Of a stretch of DNA of 64,000 bases, positions 1 to 9,578 are shown piece by piece. How positions within the stretch are numbered: position 1 is the first letter of the stretch; each line of letters opens with the position of its first letter. Source of the stretch: Acidimicrobiales bacterium (GTDB lineage Bacteria > Actinomycetota > Acidimicrobiia > Acidimicrobiales > SHLQ01); the NCBI GenBank assembly GCA_020629635.1, contig JAHDCX010000002.1, positions 345,726 through 409,725 on the forward strand, in the 5' to 3' direction. The position numbers were made by a program, and so were the translations under genes. The notes beneath the pieces were generated by a model. That model ran no database searches, was not told where the DNA came from, and saw nothing but the letters and a program-made list of their open reading frames with translations.

Positions 1-1431
1 GTCGCGGCAGGGTTCAATTCGATCGGCATCCAGTCGGCGGGCGGCGTCGGCCTGGCCATGGCGCAGTGGATCACCGAGGGGGGACCCGAGCTCGACCTCT
101 CCGACGTCGACATTCGTCGCTTCGAGTCGTTCGCCTCGACCGAGGGATTTCTGCGGGATCGCACGGTGGAGGGACTTGGCCTGCTCTATGCGCCGCACTG
201 GCCCCATCGCCAGTACGAGACCGGTCGCGACCTCCGGCGCTCGCCGCTGCATCAGCGCATGGAAGAGCACGGCGCCTGCTTCGGCTCGACGATGGGGTGG
301 GAACGCCCGATGTTCTTCGCCCGTCCCGAGCTTGGCATCGAGCCGGTGTTCGAATACTCATGGGGTCGTCAGAACTGGCACGAGGCCAACAAGATCGAAC
401 ACGACGCCGTGCGCAACACCGTCGGCATCTTCGACCTGACGTCGTTCGCGAAGTTCCACGTGCAAGGACGCGACGCCGCGGCGGTGCTCGACCGGATGTC
501 GGCTGGCGCCGTTGCCGGCGAGGTCGGCGAGTCGGTGTACACGCAGTGGTGCAACGAGAAGGGCGGCATCGAAGCCGACCTGACCGTGAGCCGTCGTGGC
601 GAGCGCGATTTCTGGGTGATCGGCGGTGCTGGTACCCGGGCCCGCGATCTGCACTCGATCCAACAAGCGATCCTGAACCATCCCGGCGGCGAGGCCAACG
701 CAACCGTCACCGACGTGACCGGCGGCTATGCGGTCATCGCGGTGATGGGGCCGAACGCCCGCGACCTGCTCCAGCCGCTCACGACCGCCGATCTGTCCGA
801 CGAGGCGTTCCCGTTCGCCACCAACCAGATGATCGACATCGGATCGTCGTGGGTGTGGGCCAACCGGATGAGCTACGTCGGCGAGCTGGGGTGGGAGCTC
901 TACGTCGAGGCGAACTTCGCCGTGCACGTGTTCGACACCATCTGGGCTGCCGGTCGGGCGCATGGCGCGGAGTTGTGCGGCTATCACACGCTCAACTCGC
1001 TGCGTTTCGAGAAGGGCTATCGGCACTGGGGCCACGAGGTCACCCCAGATGACTCGCCCGTCCAAGCCGGGCTGTCGTTTGCCGTCGCGTGGGACAAAGA
1101 AGCCGACTTCATCGGTCGTGCTGCGCTCGAGAAGCAGAAGGCCGAAGGCGTCACGCGTCGGCTCGTGCAAGTCGCCGTCAGCGACGAGTCGGTGCTGTTG
1201 CATCACCACGAGCCGCTCTATCGCGACGGCGTCCGGGTCGGCTACGTCACCGACGGCATGTGGGGCCACACGGTCGACGCCGCAGTCGGCATGGCATGGG
1301 CGTACCTACCCCAAGACCAGGTCGACGCAGGCGAGACGGTGAAAGCCGCCTGGATCAACGAAGGCACCTGGCAGGTCGAACTCCCCGGCCGCATGGTCGA
1401 CGCCGACGTCCAGCTCCGCCCCTTCTGCTAA
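1..1431 (+). CDS. Sarcosine/dimethylglycine dehydrogenase-like protein, C-terminal part (5' end outside window)
   Basis: The reading frame is open from base 1, so the gene is cut by the window edge. The first residues (AGFNSIGIQSAGG at about 3-15) match the end of the FAD-binding oxidoreductase domain of dimethylglycine/sarcosine dehydrogenases. The remainder is a GcvT-like aminomethyltransferase domain, with FDLTSFAKF in the middle and NSLRFEKGYRHWGHE near the folate-binding C-terminal half. Such enzymes oxidatively demethylate N-methylated glycines and pass the one-carbon unit to tetrahydrofolate. The first ATG (base 58) lies inside the conserved domain and is not the true start. The exact substrate (sarcosine, dimethylglycine or a related N-methyl amino acid) cannot be decided. 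Confidence 0.88.
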   Translation, partial: VAAGFNSIGIQSAGGVGLAMAQWITEGGPELDLSDVDIRRFESFASTEGFLRDRTVEGLGLLYAPHWPHRQYETGRDLRRSPLHQRMEEHGACFGSTMGWERPMFFARPELGIEPVFEYSWGRQNWHEANKIEHDAVRNTVGIFDLTSFAKFHVQGRDAAAVLDRMSAGAVAGEVGESVYTQWCNEKGGIEADLTVSRRGERDFWVIGGAGTRARDLHSIQQAILNHPGGEANATVTDVTGGYAVIAVMGPNARDLLQPLTTADLSDEAFPFATNQMIDIGSSWVWANRMSYVGELGWELYVEANFAVHVFDTIWAAGRAHGAELCGYHTLNSLRFEKGYRHWGHEVTPDDSPVQAGLSFAVAWDKEADFIGRAALEKQKAEGVTRRLVQVAVSDESVLLHHHEPLYRDGVRVGYVTDGMWGHTVDAAVGMAWAYLPQDQVDAGETVKAAWINEGTWQVELPGRMVDADVQLRPFC

Positions 1432-1435
1432 CCAA

Positions 1436-1522
1436 AATGGGGTCAGGTCTGACATAGCAAGAGGTTGGTCAGACCAACGGCGCGAAGCGACGACCTCTTG
1501 CTATGTCAGACTTGACCCCATT
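1436..1522. repeat. 30-bp inverted repeat between convergent genes
   Basis: Bases 1436-1465 and 1493-1522 are reverse complements over 30 positions with a single mismatch, separated by 27 bases. The loop contains a smaller palindrome (TTGGTC/GACCAA around 1465-1477). The right arm reaches into the TAA stop codon of the exporter gene on the minus strand. There is no T-tract, so it is not a classic intrinsic terminator. It could act as a bidirectional terminator or be a small palindromic mobile element (REP/MITE-like). Confidence 0.8.
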
Positions 1523-2240
1523 AGGCGAGGAAGATGCCGAGGCGGACGGTGTAGCCGGCCATGACGGTCCAGAAGAGCACGGCGAAGCTGCGTTCGCCGG
1601 CCTTTTCGTTGACGGTCGAGCCGGTCCACGTGCCGAGCGCCATGAGGGGCAACGCGGCGCCCGAGACGAGGAGGCTCGTGCCGCTCAACAGTTGAGCTTC
1701 GGCGAAGATCGCCGTCTTCGTGGCGTCGCCGGCGAATGACGCCAACGATGCGGCACCGACGAAGTGGCGTCGGTCGAGGTCAAGGTTGCGGATCGCGACG
1801 CCCTTGAGCGGCCCCGAGGTCCCGGAGAATCCGCTCGACGCTCCCGAGACGAACGCCAGCAGCGGTGCGAAACCCGCACGCAGCTTCGACAGATCGAATC
1901 GTTCGGCGATCACCGACGCGACAAACATCGAGATGACCCCGACGGTCACCACGACTTCGGGCGCGCGCACGAGGATCGTCGACCCCAACGCCGCTCCTGC
2001 CATGATCAACACGATGATGGGAATCGCTTTGCGGAACGGCAAGGTCTGTCGATAAGCGCCGATCTTGAAGACGTTGTTGGCGGCGAGCAACAGCGCGGCC
2101 AACGCAACGCCCTCCTTCGATCCGAGGAAGAGCGCGAGCGTCGGCACCATCACCAGCGACCCGCCGAGCCCGGCCGAAGCCGACACGGTGAACGCGACGT
2201 AGACGAGTACGAGGACGCCGAGCGCCGCCAGGATGTCCAC
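1521..2240 (-). CDS. TauE/SafE-family sulfite/anion exporter
   Basis: A 239-residue integral membrane protein, mostly hydrophobic, with about seven or eight predicted membrane segments. The N-terminal ASAGLGGSLVMVPTL stretch and a second glycine-rich ASSGFSGTSGPLKG stretch near residue 125 are the two internally repeated motifs of the TauE/SafE (DUF81) family. Members export sulfite, sulfoacetate or other organic anions, but the substrate here is unknown. A GTG start at 2240 is chosen because the longer open frame upstream is a shadow of the neighbouring gene. This start sits two bases after the stop of the large BNR gene, so the two are probably co-transcribed. Confidence 0.82.
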   Translation of the reverse strand: MDILAALGVLVLVYVAFTVSASAGLGGSLVMVPTLALFLGSKEGVALAALLLAANNVFKIGAYRQTLPFRKAIPIIVLIMAGAALGSTILVRAPEVVVTVGVISMFVASVIAERFDLSKLRAGFAPLLAFVSGASSGFSGTSGPLKGVAIRNLDLDRRHFVGAASLASFAGDATKTAIFAEAQLLSGTSLLVSGAALPLMALGTWTGSTVNEKAGERSFAVLFWTVMAGYTVRLGIFLA

Positions 2241-2242
2241 GC

Positions 2243-5200
2243 TCAGATGCCGATGATGTCGACGCCGGCGGCGGTCAACTTCGCATTCACCTCGGCCACG
2301 GCACCGGCGCGAACGTCGGCCAGCGCGGCCAGTTCGGTGTCGATCTCGGCCTTGAGCTTGGCGAACACGGCATGCGACTGCGCCGTTGGTGCGGCATCGG
2401 CGCTCGACACGACCGGCTCGAGGCCGCTCAACTTCTCGAACAACATCTCGCGGTAGTTGAGCGAATCGCCGGGCGACGTCAGCTCCGCCTGGATCAGGCG
2501 ACCCTCGACCTCGAGCAACGCATCGGCGGCTGTCGCCATCTCGGCCGACAGCGCTTCGTCGTCGGTCCTGCCCATCCACGCACACAGCTGCGTGCGGATC
2601 GATCGGCTCTCGTTGACTGCCGTGGCGATGGCCGACAGCGTCGACTGGATCTCCATCAACAGGTCGAACTGCTCCTGCAGCGCGCCATCTGCGACGTCGA
2701 CCCGGGGGTCCATGACGAGCTCGAACGTCTGCGAGTGTTCCGTGCCGTCTGCGGTCAGCGTCGCCGTGTAGGTGCCCGGCAGCGCCAGCGGACCCTTCGG
2801 CCGCCCGTGGTACTCCGAGCCGGACACCTTCACGCCGTCGGGGTGCATCATCGGCCACTGGAATGCGTTCATGCCCTCGGTGGCGGTGAGATACAGGCCG
2901 ACACGGTCGTCCTTGTCTGCCGGGATGTCGGAGGTGAACGTGTCGACCTCGGCGCCGTCGGGTCCGGTGATCGTCAGCGTCACGGGAGCGTCTGGCACGG
3001 TCGCCAGCTGGTACGTGAAACGCACGCCGGGTTCGATGTCGGTGCCCGCGTCCAGCAGGCGCTTGGTCTTGTGGCCGGTCTCTGCCACGTTGAGCTCGAA
3101 CGTGGCGTTCTGGCCAAGGGTGACGTGATAGTTCTTGCCGGCGTCGCTACCCCAGAATCCGGCGAAGATGTGGGGTGGGGTGCGCACCGTGGGGCACGGT
3201 GCGAACAACGACGTCTCGGTCGCCGACGCGTCGGCGAGCTGATGGAGCTGGGTGACGTCGTCGAGGATCCAGAACGAACGGCCGTGTGTGGCCACGACGA
3301 GATCGCCGTGCTTCACCACGAGGTCGTAGACCGGCGATACCGGAAGGTTGGACTGCAGTGGCTGCCACGATCCTCCGTCGTCGAACGACACGTGCACGCC
3401 CTGTTCGGTGCCGACGTAGAGCAGCCCCTCACGATCGGGATCCTCACGAACGACTCGGCAGAACTCGCCGTCGGGCAGGCCGTCGTCGATGCGGCGCCAC
3501 GTGTCCCCGAAGTCGTCCGTGACGTACACGTAGGGTGCGCCGTCGCCCATCTTGTGGCGGGCAACGGTCATGAACACGACGCCGTCTCGGTGCGGTGACT
3601 CCTCGAGCATCGTGACCTGGCTGTTGGGTGGCAGGTCGCCGGGCGTCACGTCGGTCCAGGTCTCGCCGTCGTCGTGGCTCACGTGCACGAGCCCGTCGTC
3701 AGAGCCCGCCATGAGCGTGCCCTTTCGGTGCGCGGACGCGATGAACGAGAAGATCGTGGCGTACATCTCGGCGCCAGCTGTGTCCATCGTGAGCGGGCCC
3801 GACACGCCCATGGTGTCGGGGTCGGCGCGGGTGAGGTCGGGACTGATCGGATCCCACGCCATGCCCTCGTTCGAGGTCTTGAACACCTTGTTGCCGCAGG
3901 CGTAGATGACGTCGGGATCGTGTGGGCTGAACACGATCGGGTACGTCCACTGGAAGCGGACTTCGGACGAATTGCCGTCGTGGTAGGCCTCGGGCCAGAC
4001 GGACACGAGCTGGATCTGTTTGGTCTTGTGGTCGTACCGCTGGAGCGCGTCGCCAGCGCCGGGTGACGACCCGATCGAGCCGACGAAGACGATGTCGGGG
4101 TCGCCGGGCTTGGGCGCGATGTATCCGCTCTCGGCGGTGCCGGGCGGGTAGCAGTCCGCCCAACTGATCGCGCCGGTGTAGGTGCGGCTCGGCACGGCGA
4201 TCGAGCTGTTGTCCTGCTGCGATCCGTAGACGAGATAGGGGAACTGGTCATCGACGGCCAGGTGGTAGAACTGCGCGGTCAGCTGGTTGTAGATCGACGA
4301 CCACGATCGGCCACCGTTGAGGGACACGAACGCGCCGCCGTCGTCGGCGCCGATCATCCGCTCCGGGTCGGCCGGATCGATCCACAGGTCGTGGGTGTCG
4401 CCGTGGGGCGTGGTGAACTCGCCGAACGTCGCGCCGCCGTCGATCGACCGCCACGCCTTCATGTTCATCACGAAGACCTGCTCGGGATCGGTCGGGTGCG
4501 CGATGACGTGCATGTAGTACCAGGGTCGCCACGCGAGCTCGGGCTTGGCGGTGAGGTGCGTCCAGCTTTCGCCCCGATCGTCCGACCGGTAGAGGCCGCG
4601 GTTCCGGCCGCCAGCTTCGACCATCGCCCAGACGCGTTCGGGTCGGGCCGGGGAGATGGAGACACCGATCTTGCCCAACGGTCCGTCGGGCATGCCCGGC
4701 TGTTCGCTGAGGTCGGTCCAGGTGTCGCCGCCGTCCATGCTCCGCCAGAGCCCGGAGTGCGGGCCGCCCGAATCCATCGACCAGAAGGTGCGTCGGGCCT
4801 GCCAGATGGTGGCGAAGAGAATGCGCGGGTTGGTCGGGTCGAGCGACAGGTCGACCGCCCCGGCCGAGTCGTCGACGTGCAGGATCAGGTCCCAGGTCGC
4901 TCCGCCGTCGGTGCTCTTGTACACGCCGCGTTCGGGGTTTGGCACCGACGCGTGGCCGAGTGCGGCCACCCACACGGTGTCGGGATCGTCAGGGTGAACG
5001 ACGACCGCGCCGATGTGACGAGTCGCCTCGAGGCCGCAATGCGTCCAGGTGCCGCCGCCGTCGGTCGTCTTGTACACACCGTCGCCGTGCGTCACGTCGA
5101 TTCGGATGGTCGACTCGCCCATACCGGCGTAGATGACGTTGGGATCAGACGGCGCGACGGCCAGAGCGCCGACCGACGAGGTCGCCATCTGTCCGTCGGA

Positions 5201-5374
5201 GATGCACTCCCAATAGAGCCCGGCGTCGTCGGTCTTCCAGACCCCACCGGCGACGCCGCCGAAGTAGTGCACGTTGCGATCGGTTGGGTGGCCCGCCACC
5301 GCAACCACTCGCCCACCACGGGTCGGACCGATGCAGCGGTACCGGACCTGTTCGAGAAGTTTCGGATCGATCAT
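2243..5374 (-). CDS. Large BNR/VPS10-like beta-propeller protein
   Basis: A 1043-residue protein. The first two thirds are tandem BNR/Asp-box repeats: many copies of the type DGGxTW, for example TDDAGLYW, TTDGGGTW, STDGGATW, SDDRGESW and DDGETWTD. These resemble the VPS10/sortilin-type ten-bladed propeller found in bacterial proteins annotated as glycosyl hydrolase or sialidase-like. The last third (about 720-1043) has a beta-rich FlgD/Ig-like part followed by helical sequence. No signal peptide is visible after the ATG at 5374, so export is unproven. No catalytic residues of a true sialidase were recognised, and enzymatic function is not claimed. It is transcribed divergently from the peptide transporter and is followed immediately by the TauE-type exporter. 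Confidence 0.8.
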   Translation of the reverse strand: MIDPKLLEQVRYRCIGPTRGGRVVAVAGHPTDRNVHYFGGVAGGVWKTDDAGLYWECISDGQMATSSVGALAVAPSDPNVIYAGMGESTIRIDVTHGDGVYKTTDGGGTWTHCGLEATRHIGAVVVHPDDPDTVWVAALGHASVPNPERGVYKSTDGGATWDLILHVDDSAGAVDLSLDPTNPRILFATIWQARRTFWSMDSGGPHSGLWRSMDGGDTWTDLSEQPGMPDGPLGKIGVSISPARPERVWAMVEAGGRNRGLYRSDDRGESWTHLTAKPELAWRPWYYMHVIAHPTDPEQVFVMNMKAWRSIDGGATFGEFTTPHGDTHDLWIDPADPERMIGADDGGAFVSLNGGRSWSSIYNQLTAQFYHLAVDDQFPYLVYGSQQDNSSIAVPSRTYTGAISWADCYPPGTAESGYIAPKPGDPDIVFVGSIGSSPGAGDALQRYDHKTKQIQLVSVWPEAYHDGNSSEVRFQWTYPIVFSPHDPDVIYACGNKVFKTSNEGMAWDPISPDLTRADPDTMGVSGPLTMDTAGAEMYATIFSFIASAHRKGTLMAGSDDGLVHVSHDDGETWTDVTPGDLPPNSQVTMLEESPHRDGVVFMTVARHKMGDGAPYVYVTDDFGDTWRRIDDGLPDGEFCRVVREDPDREGLLYVGTEQGVHVSFDDGGSWQPLQSNLPVSPVYDLVVKHGDLVVATHGRSFWILDDVTQLHQLADASATETSLFAPCPTVRTPPHIFAGFWGSDAGKNYHVTLGQNATFELNVAETGHKTKRLLDAGTDIEPGVRFTYQLATVPDAPVTLTITGPDGAEVDTFTSDIPADKDDRVGLYLTATEGMNAFQWPMMHPDGVKVSGSEYHGRPKGPLALPGTYTATLTADGTEHSQTFELVMDPRVDVADGALQEQFDLLMEIQSTLSAIATAVNESRSIRTQLCAWMGRTDDEALSAEMATAADALLEVEGRLIQAELTSPGDSLNYREMLFEKLSGLEPVVSSADAAPTAQSHAVFAKLKAEIDTELAALADVRAGAVAEVNAKLTAAGVDIIGI

Positions 5375-5423
5375 CTGGCGAGTCTGTCACTACTCGGGCG
5401 ACAGGATTCAATGGGAGAAAGCT

Positions 5424-5528
5424 GTGTTAAGGACGCGTTACCGCTTGGTAGCCGCGCTTTTTGCATCTGGGTGCGGTCGTGATAAGCCTTCGCAGATGAC
5501 GGCGGCACCGTACGGAGCGGTCACCTGA
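5424..5528 (+). CDS. Possible 34-residue lipoprotein-like leader ORF
   Basis: A GTG at 5424 is preceded by GGGAG (5413-5417) at good spacing and opens 34 codons. The peptide has an N-terminal Arg-rich part, a short hydrophobic segment and a lipobox-like FASGC. It ends in TGA whose last base is the A of the ATG of the following ATP-binding gene, so the two would be translationally coupled. It could be a real small lipoprotein, a remnant of a solute-binding protein, or chance. Confidence 0.3.
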   Translation: MLRTRYRLVAALFASGCGRDKPSQMTAAPYGAVT

Positions 5529-6517
5529 TGACAGCACCAGTTCTCGACGTTCGCGACCTCTGGACGCGCTTCAAAACCCCGGACGGCATCGTGCATGCGG
5601 TCAACGGTGTGAGCTTTTCGCTCGAGCCGGGTCAGTTCGTGGGAGTGGTCGGCGAATCGGGCTCGGGCAAGAGCGTGACGATGATGTCGCTGCTCCAGCT
5701 CATTCCGATGCCGCCCGGGTATATCGAGAACGGTGAGGCAATCTTCGACGGTCAGAACCTGATCGAGATGGACGCTGACGATCTTCGTAACGTTCGAGGA
5801 GGGCGGATCGGCTTCATCTTCCAGGATCCGATGACTTCGCTTAATCCGGTCATCACCGTCGGCAAGCAGATCGTCGAGAGCCTTCGCCGTCACACCACGA
5901 TGTCGAAGAAGGAAGCCACGGCCCGCGCCGAAGAACTGATCGAGATCGTCGGCATTCCCGAACCGTCGGTGCGGATGAAGAACTATCCACACGAACTGTC
6001 GGGCGGTATGCGCCAGCGCGTGATGATCGCCATCGCGCTTGCCTGCAACCCCGAAGTCATCATCGCCGACGAGCCGACGACCGCACTCGACGTCACGGTG
6101 CAGGCGCAGATCATCGACCAGTTCCAGAAACTGCGCGAAGACTTCGGCACCGCGGTCGTGTGGATCACCCACGATCTCGCCGTCGTCGCCGGCCTCGTCG
6201 ACAAAGTGATCGTCATGTACGGCGGACGCATCGTCGAAGAGTCGCCAGTCAACGATCTCTACGCCCGGCCCTTGCACCCATACACGATCGGCCTGCTCAA
6301 GTCGCTGCCCCGTCTCGACCAAAAGGGTCACGAGCTCTACTCGATCGACGGCCAACCACCCAACATGCTCAAGGAGCCGACTGGGTGCTCCTTCGCTCCG
6401 CGTTGCGAGCATGCGTTCGACCGGTGCTGGGGCGAAATCCCCGAACCCGTCGAGGTATCGGTCGGCCACCGTGTGGCCTGCCATTGGGATCTCGAAGCGG
6501 GAGCTCCTCGTGACTGA
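5528..6517 (+). CDS. Peptide/nickel ABC transporter ATP-binding protein (OppD/DppD type)
   Basis: A 329-residue cytoplasmic ATPase of a peptide-family importer. The Walker A motif GESGSGKS lies at 42-49, the signature LSGGMRQR near 156 and Walker [12 protein letters not shown] near 177. The C-terminal oligopeptide-transporter tail carries four cysteines (in [15 protein letters not shown] and VACHW), typical of DppD/OppD, and in some homologues they hold an iron-sulfur cluster. It is the first confident gene of a five-gene importer operon (two ATPases, binding protein, two permeases). The next ATPase starts inside its last codons. Confidence 0.95.
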   Translation: MTAPVLDVRDLWTRFKTPDGIVHAVNGVSFSLEPGQFVGVVGESGSGKSVTMMSLLQLIPMPPGYIENGEAIFDGQNLIEMDADDLRNVRGGRIGFIFQDPMTSLNPVITVGKQIVESLRRHTTMSKKEATARAEELIEIVGIPEPSVRMKNYPHELSGGMRQRVMIAIALACNPEVIIADEPTTALDVTVQAQIIDQFQKLREDFGTAVVWITHDLAVVAGLVDKVIVMYGGRIVEESPVNDLYARPLHPYTIGLLKSLPRLDQKGHELYSIDGQPPNMLKEPTGCSFAPRCEHAFDRCWGEIPEPVEVSVGHRVACHWDLEAGAPRD

Positions 6518-7565
6518 CACGATGCCGGCGTCGGCTGCCGACGGAACTGGCGAGGCCGAAGTCCTGGTCGAGGTCCGTGGCCTCGCACGCCATTTCCCGA
6601 TCAAAAAGGGCATCGTCAAACGCACCGTCGGACACGTCCAAGCCGTCGACGACGTGAGCTTCGAGATCCACCGTGGCGAAACCCTTGGGCTCGTCGGCGA
6701 ATCTGGATCCGGCAAGACCACGACCGGCCGGGTCGTGCTGCGACTCGACGATCCGACCGCTGGCTCGATCATGTACGACGGCCAAGATCTGGCGCAGATG
6801 TCCCAAGGCCAGCTCCGCGGGCTTCGGCCTCGGATGCAAACGATCTTCCAGGATCCGCATGCCTCGCTCAACCCCCGGATGACCGTCGGCTCGATCATCG
6901 GCGAGCCGCTCGTCGAGCACACGAAGATGAACAAGGCGCAGCGCCAGGAACGCATCGACGAGCTCCTGCTGCTCGTCGGCATGCATCCGACGCACGCCAA
7001 CCGGTACCCCCACGAGTTCTCCGGTGGTCAGCGCCAGCGCATCGGTATCGCTCGCGCGATCGCCCTCAATCCCGAGTTCATCGTGTGCGACGAACCCATC
7101 GCCGCACTCGATGTGTCGATTCAGGCTCAGGTCGTCAACCTTCTCGAAGAGCTCCAGGACGAACTCGGCCTGACGTACCTGTTCATCTCCCACGACCTGT
7201 CGATGGTTCGCCACATCTCCGACCGGGTGGCGGTCATGTATTTGGGCCGGATTGTCGAGCTCGGTCCGGTCGACGACCTTTACGAACGTCCCCTGCACCC
7301 CTACACGCAGGCGTTGCATTCGGCCGTGCCCGTACCCGACCCGGTGATCGAGTCGATCCGCGAACGGGTGATCCTCGAAGGCGACGTGCCAAGTCCTGCG
7401 AATCCGCCCAGCGGGTGCCGTTTTCGCACGCGATGCCCATTGGCGGAACACCGGTGCGAAGCTGAGCAGCCCGAATGGCGAGAGGCGGCACCCGGACACT
7501 GGGTGGCGTGTCATTTCGCTGAAGCGGGACAACACCAGATCGGCACCGGAGAACCCGGTGACTGA
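6510..7565 (+). CDS. Peptide/nickel ABC transporter ATP-binding protein (OppF/DppF type)
   Basis: The second ATPase of the importer, 351 residues. The GTG at 6510 is preferred because GGGAG lies eight bases upstream and the gene then overlaps the preceding stop by eight bases (GTGACTGA). An in-frame ATG further upstream would overlap by over 100 bases. Walker A GESGSGKT, signature [10 protein letters not shown], Walker [13 protein letters not shown] and the H-loop in FISHDLSM are intact. The C-terminal tail [15 protein letters not shown] plus WVACHF again supplies four cysteines. It pairs with the upstream ATPase to drive the two permeases downstream. Confidence 0.94.
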   Translation: MTDTMPASAADGTGEAEVLVEVRGLARHFPIKKGIVKRTVGHVQAVDDVSFEIHRGETLGLVGESGSGKTTTGRVVLRLDDPTAGSIMYDGQDLAQMSQGQLRGLRPRMQTIFQDPHASLNPRMTVGSIIGEPLVEHTKMNKAQRQERIDELLLLVGMHPTHANRYPHEFSGGQRQRIGIARAIALNPEFIVCDEPIAALDVSIQAQVVNLLEELQDELGLTYLFISHDLSMVRHISDRVAVMYLGRIVELGPVDDLYERPLHPYTQALHSAVPVPDPVIESIRERVILEGDVPSPANPPSGCRFRTRCPLAEHRCEAEQPEWREAAPGHWVACHFAEAGQHQIGTGEPGD

Positions 7566-7638
7566 CAACCAAACACCGGCGGATGTCGGTGCCGAACAGA
7601 AATGACCACCGGCGAGGCCGGTAGGAGGGAAACATCCA

Positions 7639-9477
7639 ATGAGTAAGTGGAAGAGGTTGCTCGCCGTGATGGCGATCCTCGCAATGGTTGCCGCAGCATG
7701 CGGTAGCGATGGTGAGGACACCACCACGGACGATGGTGCCACCGAGACCGATGACACGGGCACGGAGGACACCACCGAAGACGACGCCATGGAAGAAGAA
7801 GATGACGCCATGGAAGAAGAAGATGACGCCATGGAAGAGGAGGCCGAAGAGCCTGCCGCTTCCGGTGGTGGCGGAAACCTGACCATGCTCCAGTGGCAGG
7901 CACCGTCGCAGGTCAACTCACTCCTCTCGAGTGGTACCAAGGATCTCCTCGCCGGTTCGCTCGTGCTCGAGCCGCTCGCAGAGATCAACCCGGCTGGTGA
8001 GATCGTCCCGGCACTCGCCGCCGAGATCCCGACCGCCGGCAACGGTGGCATCTCCGAGGATCAGACGCAGATCACCTGGACCCTGCGCGACGACGTGATG
8101 TGGTCGGACGGCACGCCGTTCACCGCGGCCGACGTCGTGTTCACGTACGAGTACTGCACCAACGAAGAGACCGGTTGCTCGAACGAGACCTTCACCGACG
8201 TGACCAGCGTGGTCGCCGACGGTGACTTCTCGGTGACCCTCACCTTCGAAGCCGCCAAGCCGTACCCGTTCGAGCCGTTCGTCTCGTACTCCAGCCCGAT
8301 CCTCCAGGCCGCCCAGTTCGCGGACTGCGTGGGTGCTGCGGCCAAGTCCTGCTCGGATGAGAACTTCGCTCCGGTCGGCACCGGCCCGTACATGGTCACC
8401 GACTTCCGTCCGGAAGACACCGCCGTGTACGCCGCCAACCCGAACTACCGCGGGTCGGTCTTCTTCGACACCGTCGAGATCAAGGGCGGCGGCGACGCCG
8501 AGTCGGCCGCACGTTCGGTCCTCGAGGTCGGCGAAGCCGACTACGCCTGGAACCTCCAGGTCGCCCCGGAGATCCTCGCCGGCATGGAAGCCGCCGGCAA
8601 CGGTCGTCTCGCCTCGGCCTTCACGGCCAACGTCGAGCACATCTCCCTCAACCAGACGGACCCGTTCGCGGATCCCCCGTCTGAGGGCACGCCAAACCCG
8701 CTGTTCGTCGACAACCCCGACCTCAACCGGGCACTCTCGATCGCGATCAACCGTGACGAGCTGGTTGCTGTCGGTTACGGCCCCTCGGGTCGCCCGACCT
8801 GCAACATCTGGCCGGTGGGCGTGCAGTCGAGCACCAACCTCGACTACTGCCTCACGCAGGACATCGACGGCGCCAACGCCATCCTCGATGAGCTCGGCTA
8901 CCTCGACACCGACGGCGACGGCATCCGTGAAGCCGACGGCTACGGTCCGCTCGAGTTCGACTACGTCACGTCGACCAACGCGGTGCGTCAGTCCAACCAG
9001 GAGCTGATCGCCAGCTACTGGGAGCAGATCGGCGTCAAGGCCAACATGAAGAACGAAGACGCTTCGCTCTTCTTCGACGGAACGTGCGCCAGCGACGTCT
9101 GCATCTGGAAGTTCTTCACCCCGATGCAGATGTACACCAACGGTGCATCCAACCCGTACGCCGGTGCGTACCTCAACGGCTTCGACAGCGAGAAGATCCC
9201 GACCTCCGGCACCAGCTGGGGCGGCGACAACATCTATCGCATCAACTCCGCTGAGGTCGACGGCCTCATCGACGAGCTGCTCTCCACGGCGCTCGACGAT
9301 CCCCGCCTGAACGAGCTCGCCATCGAAATCAACGATGCGGTCTCCACGACGGCCATCATCCCGCTCATCCACCGTGCAAACGCCTCCGCTTTCGGTATCA
9401 ACATCGAAAACACCGGCGAGCTCAACGGTTGGGACAGCGAGTACTGGAACATCGAAGAGTGGACCCGCGCGGGCTGA
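7639..9477 (+). CDS. ABC transporter substrate-binding lipoprotein, family 5 (peptide type)
   Basis: A 612-residue extracytoplasmic solute-binding protein. The signal peptide ends in a lipobox (MVAAAC, lipidated Cys21). It is followed by a Thr/Asp/Glu-rich linker containing three copies of DDAMEEE (about 47-68) before the SBP_bac_5 domain begins near residue 80. The domain shows the typical WTLRDDVMWSDGTPFTAADVVFT signature region. AGGAGGGA stands about eight bases before the ATG. The coding DNA of the linker is a 21-bp tandem repeat. It binds peptides or a related solute and delivers it to the permeases encoded after the hairpin at 9515. Confidence 0.94.
   Translation: MSKWKRLLAVMAILAMVAAACGSDGEDTTTDDGATETDDTGTEDTTEDDAMEEEDDAMEEEDDAMEEEAEEPAASGGGGNLTMLQWQAPSQVNSLLSSGTKDLLAGSLVLEPLAEINPAGEIVPALAAEIPTAGNGGISEDQTQITWTLRDDVMWSDGTPFTAADVVFTYEYCTNEETGCSNETFTDVTSVVADGDFSVTLTFEAAKPYPFEPFVSYSSPILQAAQFADCVGAAAKSCSDENFAPVGTGPYMVTDFRPEDTAVYAANPNYRGSVFFDTVEIKGGGDAESAARSVLEVGEADYAWNLQVAPEILAGMEAAGNGRLASAFTANVEHISLNQTDPFADPPSEGTPNPLFVDNPDLNRALSIAINRDELVAVGYGPSGRPTCNIWPVGVQSSTNLDYCLTQDIDGANAILDELGYLDTDGDGIREADGYGPLEFDYVTSTNAVRQSNQELIASYWEQIGVKANMKNEDASLFFDGTCASDVCIWKFFTPMQMYTNGASNPYAGAYLNGFDSEKIPTSGTSWGGDNIYRINSAEVDGLIDELLSTALDDPRLNELAIEINDAVSTTAIIPLIHRANASAFGINIENTGELNGWDSEYWNIEEWTRAG
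7780..7842 (+). repeat. Three 21-bp tandem repeats in the linker of the binding protein
   Basis: Three consecutive 21-base units (7780-7800, 7801-7821, 7822-7842) encode DDAMEEE each time. They differ only at a few third positions. A related 18-bp repeat occurs in the branched-chain binding protein at 44232-44285. Confidence 0.9.
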
Positions 9478-9514
9478 TCCAGCCCCGCTGATTCACCCTC
9501 GATGAGGTAATTCC

Positions 9515-9539
9515 GGGTGGGGGCCTTCGGCCCCCACCC
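9515..9539 (+). terminator. Strong intercistronic hairpin after the binding-protein gene
   Basis: GGGTGGGGGCC and GGCCCCCACCC pair perfectly over 11 bp around a TTC loop. No T-run follows. The position, between an abundant binding protein and its permease inside one operon, suggests mRNA 3'-end protection or partial attenuation, not full termination. Confidence 0.7.
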
Positions 9540-9578
9540 ATCCACCTCGACCGGTCGCAAGGCAGGGGGGCCGACCGC

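Noticed and set aside
1521-2858. 445-residue open frame on the minus strand as one protein
   Set aside because: The first 200 residues are Arg/Gly-rich shadow sequence of the BNR gene. Only the part from GTG 2240 has TauE/SafE features.
5375-5527. Sigma-70 promoter for the first peptide importer
   Set aside because: TTGCAT and GATAAG occur but are only 14 bases apart, so the match is too weak to report.
7918-9372. 484-residue minus-strand open frame opposite the peptide-binding protein
   Set aside because: Antisense shadow of the SBP_bac_5 gene. Composition is Val/Gly/Asp/Arg repeats without domains.
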